A stretch of DNA of 25,459 bases, from IMG/VR virus record IMGVR_UViG_3300017963_002492, positions 1 to 25,459 of that record; one strand, 5' to 3'. Below are positions 13,187 through 20,240 of the stretch, piece after piece. The notes below the pieces were generated by a model. The model saw only the letters and a program-made list of their open reading frames with translations. It was not told the DNA's origin and made no database searches. Position numbers and translations under genes: made by a program. Every line of letters starts with the position of its first letter. Position 1 is the first letter of the stretch. This DNA is from a virus.

Positions 13187-13777
13187 ATGATCCTCAACCT
13201 GAGCAACGCTGGCGACGACCTCAAGGGTGGCGGCTTCCCCGAGCCCAACCGTGCCTACCGCTTCACCGTCGAGAAGGCCGAGATCGGCCAGACCATGAGC
13301 GGCAAGGCCAACTTCTCGCTGTTCGTGCGGGTGGCCGAGGGCGACCAGCAGGGCAGCGGCTTCTACACCAAGTACATGCTGCCGGACGGGGGCAAGGGGG
13401 ACGCGATCCGCCTCACCCTCCTGCGCCTGCTCTTCCTCGCGATGGGCGTCCCCGAGAACGCGATGGCGAACCTCGACATTCAGCAGATCGTCCCCGCGAC
13501 GGTCGGCAAGACCTTCGTCGGCTTCTACGAGCAGCGGAAGTACGAGTGGCAGGGCGAGACGAAGACCTCGCACGAGGTCATCGGCGTGAAGCGCGAGAAC
13601 GCTGACGCCGCCCTCACGGGCGACTGGTCCCCGCGCGGCACGACCGCCGCGAAGCCCGCGAAGCCCGCGCCGACCGCGCAGCCCGCGCAGCAGGCGATGT
13701 TCACGGCCCCGGCTGCCCCGGCGGCCCCGGCCCCCGCAGCCCCCGCGCAGGGCGGCTTCAACGGACTGTTCAGCTAG
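13187..13777 (+). CDS. DUF669-like putative ssDNA-binding protein
   Basis: Residues 1-145 form a strand-rich domain resembling DUF669: YRFTVEKAEIGQTMSGKANFSLFVRVAEGDQQG, then a helix LLRLLFLAMGVPENAM and VGKTFVGFYEQRKYEWQGETKTSHEVIGVKR in short blocks. DUF669 proteins sit beside Sak4 ATPases and bind single-stranded DNA. The tail (about 155-196) is a low-complexity Ala/Pro linker ending in GGFNGLFS. It resembles the flexible tail of bacterial SSB, but it lacks the acidic tip. GGAG precedes the ATG. The terminator at 13811 closes this transcription unit. Confidence 0.75.
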   Translation: MILNLSNAGDDLKGGGFPEPNRAYRFTVEKAEIGQTMSGKANFSLFVRVAEGDQQGSGFYTKYMLPDGGKGDAIRLTLLRLLFLAMGVPENAMANLDIQQIVPATVGKTFVGFYEQRKYEWQGETKTSHEVIGVKRENADAALTGDWSPRGTTAAKPAKPAPTAQPAQQAMFTAPAAPAAPAPAAPAQGGFNGLFS

Positions 13778-13810
13778 GGCACGCGCATGGCCCGTGGGCC
13801 ACGTACATCG

Positions 13811-13845
13811 GGCCCCCGGCAGACTTCTTCTGCCGGGGGCCTTTT
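13811..13845 (+). terminator. Intrinsic terminator
   Basis: A perfect 13-bp stem (13811-13823 with 13829-13841), a five-base loop and TTTT directly after it form a classical factor-independent terminator. It lies between the DUF669-like gene and the polymerase, so polymerase expression depends on readthrough or on a promoter not recognised here. Confidence 0.85.
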
Positions 13846-13862
13846 GCTTGGAGAGACGCACG

Positions 13863-16460
13863 ATGAGGTACGACCCGAGGACCGAAGGGGCGCGCTGCGA
13901 CGAGTGCCCCATGAAGCGATGGCACGGCGCAGAATGGGCTCCGGTCCCCGGCACCGGCATGGGCACGCTCCTGCTCACGGACGCCCCCGGCCCCAGGGAC
14001 AAGCGCCATCTCTTCGCAGGCGAAGACGGCACGGAACTGAACGACGGCTTGAACGCCGCTGGGATTTCGCGCGCGAACTGCCGAACCGACGCAGTGATCG
14101 CGTGCAGGCTCCCGAAGGCGATGAAAGGCAAGTGGGACCTGATCGCGGCGAAGCTCCGCAAGGAGAAGAAGCAGACCGGCGTTGCGCCGCCGCATCCTGC
14201 GGAATGCTGCGCTCCGCGTCTTCAGCCGTCCCTGGACGCCGCGCAGCACATCGTCGCGCTGGGCGGTCCCGCCGCGTCCCGAGTCCTGGGCGGCAAGCCG
14301 TCGATCATGGGCATCCGAGGCACGCCGATCACGCTGGACGATGGCCGCAAGGTCTTCCCTACCCTGAGCCCCGGTGTCGTGCGCGCTGCGCGCCGCTGGC
14401 GCAAGGTCTTCGCCGCCGACCTCTCACGCGCGCGGCGCTTCTTTGAGGACCGCTTGCTCTGGTCCGCGCCGCGCATCCAGTACACCCCGCGCTTCTATGA
14501 GGTGGTGGAGTTTTTCTCGCATCCGTCCCGGTGGTGGTCCTACGACGTGGAGACGGACGCGCGCGACCCGCTGCAAGCGAATCTCCGCTGCATCGCGATC
14601 AGCCGAGACGCAACCCCGGCGGAAGCGGACCAGGGGTATCCCGATGCCTGCATCGTCATTCCGTTCCGCTCGCTGGAATTGGAAGGGGAGCACCCGCTGT
14701 ACGACGCCGAGGAGTACCAGTTGATCGTGGACTACCTGCGGCGCGTCCTCACCGATGGGCGGCTGTGGTGCGGCCACAACGCGGGCTGGTACGACCGTCT
14801 CGTCATTGAGGAGCAGTTGGGCGTGACCCCGAAGCCGCTGCTGGACACCATCCTCCTCGCGCGGCTGGTAGCCAGCGAGTTGCCGAAGTCCCTGGGCGTC
14901 GTCGGATCCATGTACATCGACCTCCCGAGCGCATGGAAGCAGGACAACGAGGGCCTGAAGCTGTCCGTCGCAGCGCGGACGGACATGGAGTTGTGGGAAT
15001 ACTGCGCGCTCGACACCGCCGTGACGCACCGCTGCGCCGAGAAGTTGGTCGCGGGTACGCGGGAACGCGCACAAGCCGTGACGTGCGCGGCCTACCCGTC
15101 GATGACACTCGTGGAGTTGGATCACAAGATTCAGGACTTCTGCGCGGGGCTCACGCGCACGGGCATGTACATCGACCGGGAAGCGCAGCGGGTCATGGAG
15201 GCAGACCTCACGCAGCGCGTCGATGATGCGCGGCTCCTGATCGACCAGCGGTCCCCCATTGGGGCGATGAACCCAGCCTCCGTGTATCAGGTGCGCGACG
15301 TGCTGTACTCGTCCAAGGGCTTTGGGCTCGACCCCGTCGAGTTCACGGACGCGGGCGACCCAAGCACGAACGACGCCTCGATCCGCGCGTACCTCATGCG
15401 CTCCGGCCTCGACCCTGCGGCCCGGTCCTACTTGCTGGCGCTCCGTACCTTCCGCAAGGCGCACAAGCTCCTCACCGGGTTCGTGCGGCCTCTCAAGCTC
15501 CGCTCCGAGCACCCCGACGTGGGGGTGCTGGACGACGACGGACGGCTCCGCGTGGCGTGGTCGGCCCACGTCCCCGTGACCGGACGCCTGAGCAGTTCGC
15601 AGCCCATGAACGTCCAGAACTGGCCGAAGGAGCTACGCAAGCTCGTGATCCCCGCGCCGGGGAACATCTTGGTGGGCGCGGACTACGACCAGTTGGAGGG
15701 CCGCATCGGCGCGGCGCGCTGGGGCCTCAAGCGGTACTTGGAGGCATACGCAACGCCGGGAATCGACCCGCACCAGATCACGATGGAATTCTGCTTCGGG
15801 CAGCGCATTTGGAGCCTGCCGGGTGCGCCCAAGGAGCGGTACAAGAAGAAGGGCGACGGCTGGGAAATCAGCGGGAAGTTCAACGAACTGCGCCAGCTAG
15901 CGAAGTCCTACTACTACGCAAAGCAGTATTCATCGGGCGATGAGACGGTCCACGGGCTGCTCCAAAAGGTGGAGGACACAGACCCGGATACCGGCGAGCC
16001 CATCTTCCCGAACGCGGGGCTGAAGGTCGAAGAGGTCGCGGCCATGAGTCGCAAATTCCTCGCCGCGTGCCCCGAATTGGAGCGCGGCTGGAAGCGGGAG
16101 AAGGCGTACTACGACCGCTACGGGTGCAACGTCGAGCCCCTGACCGGACGGCGTCGAGACTTCCTCGATGGCTTCGACCTTCCCGAAGTCGTGAACTTCC
16201 CAGTGCAGGCGTCTGGCGCTGCGCTTATGAACATCGGCACCGTGCGCCTGATCGACGCTGGGTGGTCCTGCAACTACACGGGACCGGGCACCGGGCCCAT
16301 CCAGCAGGGGCACGATGCTCTCGTGGTCGAAGTGCCGGAGGCACACGCGGAGGACGCGCGGCGCGCTTTGGAATGGGCCATGACGCAGGAGCATCGCCGG
16401 ATCTACGACGTGGTCTTCAGTGCAGAGGCAGAGATTGGACGCCGCTGGTACGACGTGTGA
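13863..16460 (+). CDS. Family A DNA polymerase fused to a UDG-like domain
   Basis: The 865-residue protein has three parts. Residues 1-190 resemble family 4 uracil-DNA glycosylase: C12-x2-C15, TDAPG (39-43), then C81 and C115/C116 in ACRLPK and CCAPRL, the usual Fe-S ligands. The catalytic-type HPA motif reads PTLSPG (166-171), so the histidine is replaced by serine. Residues 220-430 are a 3'-5' exonuclease with YDVETD (D228, E230), GHNAGWYD and YCALDTA, all three Exo motifs intact. The rest is polymerase: motif A DYDQLEGR (D607), motif B-like RQLAKSYYYAKQY, and motif C HDALVVEVP (817-825), where the usual HDE is HDA. No 5'-3' exonuclease is present. Start at 13863 is placed after the terminator, with GGAG at 13850. 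Confidence 0.92.
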   Translation: MRYDPRTEGARCDECPMKRWHGAEWAPVPGTGMGTLLLTDAPGPRDKRHLFAGEDGTELNDGLNAAGISRANCRTDAVIACRLPKAMKGKWDLIAAKLRKEKKQTGVAPPHPAECCAPRLQPSLDAAQHIVALGGPAASRVLGGKPSIMGIRGTPITLDDGRKVFPTLSPGVVRAARRWRKVFAADLSRARRFFEDRLLWSAPRIQYTPRFYEVVEFFSHPSRWWSYDVETDARDPLQANLRCIAISRDATPAEADQGYPDACIVIPFRSLELEGEHPLYDAEEYQLIVDYLRRVLTDGRLWCGHNAGWYDRLVIEEQLGVTPKPLLDTILLARLVASELPKSLGVVGSMYIDLPSAWKQDNEGLKLSVAARTDMELWEYCALDTAVTHRCAEKLVAGTRERAQAVTCAAYPSMTLVELDHKIQDFCAGLTRTGMYIDREAQRVMEADLTQRVDDARLLIDQRSPIGAMNPASVYQVRDVLYSSKGFGLDPVEFTDAGDPSTNDASIRAYLMRSGLDPAARSYLLALRTFRKAHKLLTGFVRPLKLRSEHPDVGVLDDDGRLRVAWSAHVPVTGRLSSSQPMNVQNWPKELRKLVIPAPGNILVGADYDQLEGRIGAARWGLKRYLEAYATPGIDPHQITMEFCFGQRIWSLPGAPKERYKKKGDGWEISGKFNELRQLAKSYYYAKQYSSGDETVHGLLQKVEDTDPDTGEPIFPNAGLKVEEVAAMSRKFLAACPELERGWKREKAYYDRYGCNVEPLTGRRRDFLDGFDLPEVVNFPVQASGAALMNIGTVRLIDAGWSCNYTGPGTGPIQQGHDALVVEVPEAHAEDARRALEWAMTQEHRRIYDVVFSAEAEIGRRWYDV

Positions 16461-16462
16461 AC

Positions 16463-16491
16463 TTGCTATTACGCAATCGCAAGGTTAATGT
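16463..16491 (+). promoter_or_regulatory. Promoter of the HTH gene, leaderless
   Basis: TTGCTA (16463-16468), a 17-base spacer and TAATGT (16486-16491) lie directly after the polymerase stop codon. The ATG at 16498 begins six bases after the -10 box, so the transcript has no leader. Confidence 0.6.
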
Positions 16492-16497
16492 CCGGCT

Positions 16498-16740
16498 ATG
16501 TCGATGCCTCAAATACGCAGCCTGGATTCTATTGACCTGGGGAGCAGCGAAGCCGCCACCCTCGTCGCCACTGTGCTGCGCCGCAGCCCCACGCTTGAAG
16601 CGGGGATGAAAGCCATCGCAGACGAAACCCTCGTCTCCGAATGGACTGTCTACCGCTGGCTGAGAGGAAAGCACGTTCCGCGTGCAAGACAGCTTGCGCG
16701 TCTGCGCTCCCTGGCCGATCCTGCCGAGGATGCACGCTGA
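16498..16740 (+). CDS. Small HTH protein (putative regulator), 80 aa
   Basis: Residues about 36-65 (MKAIADETLVSEWTVYRWLRGKHVPRARQLARLRSL) read in short as a lambda-Cro/XRE-type helix-turn-helix: a helix, VSEWTVYRWL as recognition helix, and a following helix. No other domain is present. It could be a regulator of the palindromic operator at 10397 or of its own promoter. The gene is leaderless. Its 3' end overlaps the start of the next gene by 11 bases. Confidence 0.7.
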   Translation: MSMPQIRSLDSIDLGSSEAATLVATVLRRSPTLEAGMKAIADETLVSEWTVYRWLRGKHVPRARQLARLRSLADPAEDAR

Positions 16741-17086
16741 CGTTTTTCTAGACCGCTGGGCCACCGCGCTCCGAAATCGCAATCCCGGCCTGATCACGGG
16801 AATGTATGCACCCAGCGCGGTGCTTCTCCCGACGCTGGATGCACGACCGCTCGTCGGCCACAAAGCGATTTACGCATATTTCGATCAACTTATGCAGACC
16901 AACGGGTTGGGCGTTGAGTACGACCGAGTGCTCCCGGTGTGTGGCCCGCCTATGGCCGAAAGTGCCGTAGGCATCATCGCGGGCCTCTACACGTTCCGAT
17001 TGCCGGAGCCGACGCCTGCGCGCTTCACGTTCGTGTACCGGCGAGGCGGCAGCATCCTGCATCATCACTCTTCCGCCGCGCCTTGA
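16730..17086 (+). CDS. SgcJ/EcaC-like NTF2-fold protein, 118 aa
   Basis: The sequence matches the NTF2-like group related to the CaM-kinase II association domain: FLDRWATALRNRNPGLITGMYAPSAVLLPTL in pieces, YAYFDQLMQ, AGLYTF, ARFTFVYRRGG and a final HHHSSAAP. The VLLPTL and HHSS elements are characteristic. Members are small dimeric proteins whose ligands are mostly unknown; some act in secondary metabolism. This is an unusual gene for a phage. The start at 16730 overlaps the HTH gene; an alternative start at 16682 would overlap it more deeply. Its stop TGA is part of the TTGACA in the 23-bp repeat. Confidence 0.75.
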   Translation: MHADVFLDRWATALRNRNPGLITGMYAPSAVLLPTLDARPLVGHKAIYAYFDQLMQTNGLGVEYDRVLPVCGPPMAESAVGIIAGLYTFRLPEPTPARFTFVYRRGGSILHHHSSAAP

Positions 17087-17099
17087 CACTCCGCAAGTC
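17077..17099 (+). repeat. 23-bp direct repeat, copy 1
   Basis: Exactly identical to 17333-17355. It contains TTGACACTCCGCAAG (17083-17097), also found in the promoter at 12184. This copy has no recognisable -10 box at 16-18 bases. It carries the stop codon of the SgcJ-like gene. Confidence 0.9.
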
Positions 17100-17122
17100 T
17101 GCGCGCCCTGGCCGGTCCTGAG

Positions 17123-17359
17123 ATGCCCCCCGAGATCCGCGTGTCGATCAAGCAGTACCTCGCCATCCAGTCCGAGTGCAGCGCCATCGAGGCGTGGGTC
17201 CTCGCGTACACCGAAGGCCCTGTGCCGCCTGAGCACCCGGAGCGTTTCGCCGAACGCTACCGGCGGCTCGGGGAGTTGCTGAAGAGCATCGGCGTGCCGG
17301 TCGCTCCCATCGGTACTTCTCCCGACGCTGGGCGCGCCTTGACACTCCGCAAGTCATAG
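17123..17359 (+). CDS. Small hypothetical protein, 78 aa
   Basis: A helical protein (RVSIKQYLAIQSECSAIEAWVLAY, then PERFAERYRRLGELLKSIG). I recognise no family. The gene lies precisely between the two 23-bp repeats, and its last residues (ALTLRKS) are encoded by the second copy, so its C-terminus is built from promoter-like sequence. It has no convincing Shine-Dalgarno sequence or -10 box, so expression may come by readthrough. It may be a recent insertion. Confidence 0.55.
   Translation: MPPEIRVSIKQYLAIQSECSAIEAWVLAYTEGPVPPEHPERFAERYRRLGELLKSIGVPVAPIGTSPDAGRALTLRKS
17333..17355 (+). repeat. 23-bp direct repeat, copy 2
   Basis: Identical to 17077-17099, spaced by 256 bp. Here the TTGACA is followed by a usable -10 box, so this copy is part of the promoter for the SMC-like gene. 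Confidence 0.9.
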
Positions 17360-17366
17360 CTAAGAT
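17339..17366 (+). promoter_or_regulatory. Promoter of the SMC-like gene
   Basis: TTGACA (17339-17344), a 16-base spacer and TAAGAT (17361-17366). An ATG at 17373, in frame with the gene, is six bases downstream in leaderless position. A second ATG at 17403 has GGAGGA before it, so two start forms are possible. Confidence 0.6.
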
Positions 17367-17402
17367 CCTCCCATGCGCGGGCTGACGCGCGTGGAGGATT
17401 CA

Positions 17403-19115
17403 ATGACTGCATCGAGCAGCGGGGCGCTGTACGTCTCGCACATTCACACGAACTGGAAGCACGACGACCCCATCGACCTCGACCTGGGGCCGCGCGTCCT
17501 GCTGGTCGGACCCAACGGCTCCGGCAAGTCGGCTGTCTACGAGGCCGTCGAACTTGCCCTGACGGGGGCCGTCTCCAACTACAGCGGGCGGGCCACCGTC
17601 AAGGATGCCAAGCGGCTGTGGCGGGCGAAGCCCAAGCGCCACAAGGCACTGTGGATCAAGCTGACGCTGTCGGATGGCCGCAAGGTCGAGTGGCGGCAGG
17701 ACCGCGCCAACGGACGCCCCAAGTGGTCGCTCGACGGTGAGAAGCTCACGGACGCCCCCATACAGGTACACGCGCGCGTGAACGAACTGCGCGCCGAGTT
17801 GTTCGGCTCCGCGCAGCGCGCGGAGAAGTTCCTCACGGGCGCGCTGGGCTTGGGGAACCTCCGCATCCTGCGGGCGCTCCCCGAGGACGTGCGGGACCTC
17901 GTGAGGGGCATCGCCGGGACCCGCAAGCCCGCCGAAGTGCTCGACACGCTCCGCAAGATGGAGCGGGAGGCGAAGGCCGAGGCGAAGGCCGCAGAGCAGA
18001 TCGAGCGGGAGCTTGAGCACCACGCGGGCATCCCGCCCACGGACGAGGAGATCGCAGAGACGCGCGAGCGTCTGGCCGAAGTACAGGCCGCGCTCACGCG
18101 GGCGCGGGAGGTCGATGCGACGGCGCTGCAACTGCGCGACGTGCTGGAAGAGTGGCGGGCTGTGCAGGGGGATCTGATCCCGCCGACGCCGGTTGCGGGT
18201 GAAAACCTGCTGCCGCTCATGGAGGCCACGTTGACCATGCTGCGGACGATCGGTCGCGTGCTGCCGGACGCGGAGAACTGTCCCTGCTGCCAGCAGGCGT
18301 TCAACGCCGAAGCGCGGACGGCACGCGCCGCCGCCCTCACCGGAGCCGTGCAGGGCATCCACCAAGCGCGGAGCGCCAACCGGACCTACCAGAACCAGCA
18401 GGACCAGTTGGCGAGGCTCAAGGAGCAGGCAGCGCGCCTCAAGGCGGCGCTGCCCGAGTCCGTCTTCGCCCGTGTCGTCTCGCCCGAGTCCTTCCTTGAA
18501 CTGACGCCTAAGCTCAAACTGGAAACGCTCCTCACGGAGACGCAGGCGTTGCTGGACGACCAGCAGGCGCGGCGCGTGTCGTCGGCAGCACCGACGATGG
18601 CGCGGCAGCGGGCCGAGGCCGCGACGAAGCGCGCAGCGAGCCTCAAGGCCGCTGCCGACGCCTGGGAAGCGGCGCAGTCGCAGGTAGTCGAGACGGCGTT
18701 GGACGACCTCGTCTCGCGCGCGTGTGAGTACTTCCCCGAGCGTTTCGGCAAGGCGCGGATCAAGCTGCGCCCGTCCGTGGACGTGGGCGTCGATCGCGCG
18801 GGGACCGTGGGCTCGCCATCGGGAGCGGAGGAAGCGACCCTCATGCTCGCGCTCGCGGCAGCACTGAGCGACTACGCCTCTCCCGGCGACTACGACCTCC
18901 TCGTCATGGAAGACCGCGCTGTGGACCCGCAGAGCGCCGCTGCGCTCCTCTCGTCCCTCTCGGACTGGTCCACGGGGCAGTTGTTCGTGCAGGCCGTCGA
19001 AGACGTGGGTGACGTGGCCGGATGGACTACGCATCGCTTCGCCCGCAAGGATGAGGCCGGGAACAACGCCGCCGCTAAGGTCCGGCAGTTGACCCAGATG
19101 CTGGCCGAAGCATGA
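17403..19115 (+). CDS. SMC/Rad50-like ATPase (SbcC-type), short
   Basis: The 570-residue protein has the head-hook-head order of Rad50/SbcC. Walker A is GPNGSGKS (36-43). Two coiled-coil arms (about 170-285 and 310-440) flank CPCC at 293-296, in the place of the zinc hook CxxC. The ABC signature is PSGAEEATLML (472-482) and the Walker B strand is DLLVMED (498-504), where the usual Asp-Glu pair appears as Glu-Asp. The arms are much shorter than in SbcC (about 1000 residues). Its usual nuclease partner SbcD is not in this window. It may process DNA ends in replication or recombination. The start at 17403 is chosen for GGAGGA; ATG at 17373 would add ten residues. Confidence 0.85.
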   Translation: MTASSSGALYVSHIHTNWKHDDPIDLDLGPRVLLVGPNGSGKSAVYEAVELALTGAVSNYSGRATVKDAKRLWRAKPKRHKALWIKLTLSDGRKVEWRQDRANGRPKWSLDGEKLTDAPIQVHARVNELRAELFGSAQRAEKFLTGALGLGNLRILRALPEDVRDLVRGIAGTRKPAEVLDTLRKMEREAKAEAKAAEQIERELEHHAGIPPTDEEIAETRERLAEVQAALTRAREVDATALQLRDVLEEWRAVQGDLIPPTPVAGENLLPLMEATLTMLRTIGRVLPDAENCPCCQQAFNAEARTARAAALTGAVQGIHQARSANRTYQNQQDQLARLKEQAARLKAALPESVFARVVSPESFLELTPKLKLETLLTETQALLDDQQARRVSSAAPTMARQRAEAATKRAASLKAAADAWEAAQSQVVETALDDLVSRACEYFPERFGKARIKLRPSVDVGVDRAGTVGSPSGAEEATLMLALAAALSDYASPGDYDLLVMEDRAVDPQSAAALLSSLSDWSTGQLFVQAVEDVGDVAGWTTHRFARKDEAGNNAAAKVRQLTQMLAEA

Positions 19116-19119
19116 AGTC
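19093..19119 (+). repeat. 27-bp direct repeat, copy 1
   Basis: Exactly identical to 19892-19918. It spans the end of the SMC-like gene and the ATG of the next gene (overlap ATGA). Confidence 0.9.
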
Positions 19120-19303
19120 TGACGTGAGCCTCAACCTGAAGGGGGAGTTGCAGCGCCGCAAGGACGCTGCGGACCTGTGTTGGGTGTGGGGCGGGGATGA
19201 GATCCAGGCGGTCTACCGCGAGTCGTTGGAGGAGGCTCTGGCCTTCGCCAAGCAGTTCACGGACGAGACGATCGATTCGACCACGAAAGGGAAAGAACCA
19301 TGA
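19112..19303 (+). CDS. Small hypothetical protein, 63 aa
   Basis: An acidic 63-residue protein beginning MKSDVSLNLKGELQRRKDAADLCWVW, with a helical second half (YRESLEEALAFAKQF). No family is recognised. Its ATG overlaps the TGA of the SMC-like gene and its end overlaps the next gene by ATGA, so translation is coupled on both sides. Confidence 0.65.
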   Translation: MKSDVSLNLKGELQRRKDAADLCWVWGGDEIQAVYRESLEEALAFAKQFTDETIDSTTKGKEP

Positions 19304-19863
19304 CCCGCACTCTCAACGACGTGCCGACCCTCTCGGTCGGCGCCCACCGCGACCCGGCTGCGGGCATGTGCGCCATGGAAGCTGCCGCGTGGCTGGCCGG
19401 AGAAGAGCATTCGGATCGCCCGAAGTGCGTCTGCCCGGTGTTGGCTGCCGCATGTCGTCAGGCAAACGATGATGGTGACGACACCGTCCGGGAGCGGCTG
19501 CGGCAGATGCTCCCGGTGCTGATCGGCACGCGCTCGACCATCGAGGTCGAGCGCCGTCGCGCCTACACATTCACGGATACGGCGGTGAGGGTCCTCGCCC
19601 CGCTTGCGCTGGATGCTGCGGGGCTGGGGGCGGAAGCGGAGCGTCTGCGGGCGCTTCCGCCAGTGGTCGACCGGACCACTGCACGCGCCGCCGCCGTCCG
19701 CGCCGCCGACGCCGCCGTCTGCGCCGCCGCCGTCCGCGCCGCCGCCGTCCGCGCCGCCGCCGTCCGCGCCGCCGACGCCGCCGTCTGCGCCGCCGACGCC
19801 GCCGCCGTCTGGGTGTCGCTGCTCGACGCAATCGAACGGGCAGCGAAGATTGGTGGCGAGTGA
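19300..19863 (+). CDS. Hypothetical protein with Ala-Val-Arg repeat, 187 aa
   Basis: The first 125 residues look like an ordered helical domain with CVCPVLAAACRQANDDGDDTVRERLRQMLPVLIGTRST in pieces, which resembles short hypothetical proteins seen in high-GC phages; the function is unknown. Residues about 129-170 are a low-complexity tract of AAAVR and AADAAVCA units. The final helix (WVSLLDAIERAAKI) resumes ordinary composition. The tract could form a long alanine-rich helix. AAAGAACC precedes the start, with GAAAGG further upstream giving weak ribosome-binding support. Confidence 0.65.
   Translation: MTRTLNDVPTLSVGAHRDPAAGMCAMEAAAWLAGEEHSDRPKCVCPVLAAACRQANDDGDDTVRERLRQMLPVLIGTRSTIEVERRRAYTFTDTAVRVLAPLALDAAGLGAEAERLRALPPVVDRTTARAAAVRAADAAVCAAAVRAAAVRAAAVRAADAAVCAADAAAVWVSLLDAIERAAKIGGE
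19686..19810 (+). repeat. Imperfect tandem GCC-rich repeat
   Basis: About 125 bases of GCCGCCGCCGTCCGC-type 15-bp units, with interspersed GCCGACGCCGCCGTCTGC units, encode AAAVR and AADAAVC. Units remain in frame. Such tracts expand and contract by slippage. Confidence 0.8.
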
Positions 19864-20240
19864 TGGCCGACGACCTCGTGCGCCCTCAACGCCCAGATGC
19901 TGGCCGAAGCATGAAGTCGAACAGTCTTGGTGAACTTCGACACCGCATCGAAGACCTGACCGGGTGGACATTCAACCACGCTGACGCGCGGGGTCGAATG
20001 TCCTTCTGTGTCGGAAAGGCAACCGATGTGCGGCTCACGGTCGCGCAGGCAGAGCGGCTGCTGGATCAGGGGGCCGATCGAGACGGATTGGTGCAAATGG
20101 ATTTGACTGAGGCGTTCGACGCTGTGCAGCGCACGCATGGCTTGGACGATGCCACGATGCTGGCGGCGCTTCAGATGTTCATAGCCCGCGAAACCGAATG
20201 GGTGCGCCGCCAGGAAGAGAAGCGTGTCGTTCGCGACTGA
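19863..20240 (+). CDS. Hypothetical protein, 125 aa
   Basis: The product contains a strand-helix region (ELRHRIEDLTGWTFNHADARGRMSFCVGKATDVRLTVAQAERLLDQG in pieces) and a helical C-terminus. I recognise no family. Start choice is open: ATG at 19863 overlaps the preceding TGA (TGATG), but ATG at 19911 lies inside the 27-bp repeat that carries the true start of the gene at 19112. If the repeat was copied together with its start, 19911 may be the functional ATG. Confidence 0.6.
   Translation: MADDLVRPQRPDAGRSMKSNSLGELRHRIEDLTGWTFNHADARGRMSFCVGKATDVRLTVAQAERLLDQGADRDGLVQMDLTEAFDAVQRTHGLDDATMLAALQMFIARETEWVRRQEEKRVVRD
19892..19918 (+). repeat. 27-bp direct repeat, copy 2
   Basis: Identical to 19093-19119 with a period of 799 bp. 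It lies inside the N-terminal coding region of the gene at 19863, in a different frame from copy 1 with respect to the upstream half. Confidence 0.9.

Noticed and set aside
14424-15569. Long minus-strand open frame opposite the polymerase
   Set aside because: Shadow of a well-supported polymerase frame, with no recognisable motif and no ribosome-binding site.
17083-17111. First copy of the TTGACA element as a promoter for the gene at 17123
   Set aside because: No -10-like hexamer at 16-18 bases; the sequence there is CCCTGG.
17400-19034. Long minus-strand open frame (544 codons) opposite the SMC-like gene
   Set aside because: Arg- and Leu-rich antisense of a high-GC gene; the plus strand has clear ATPase motifs, and the antisense frame shows none.
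19686-19810. Repeat array considered as a CRISPR
   Set aside because: Units are 15 bp, contiguous and in frame, with no spacers; it is a coding low-complexity tract.
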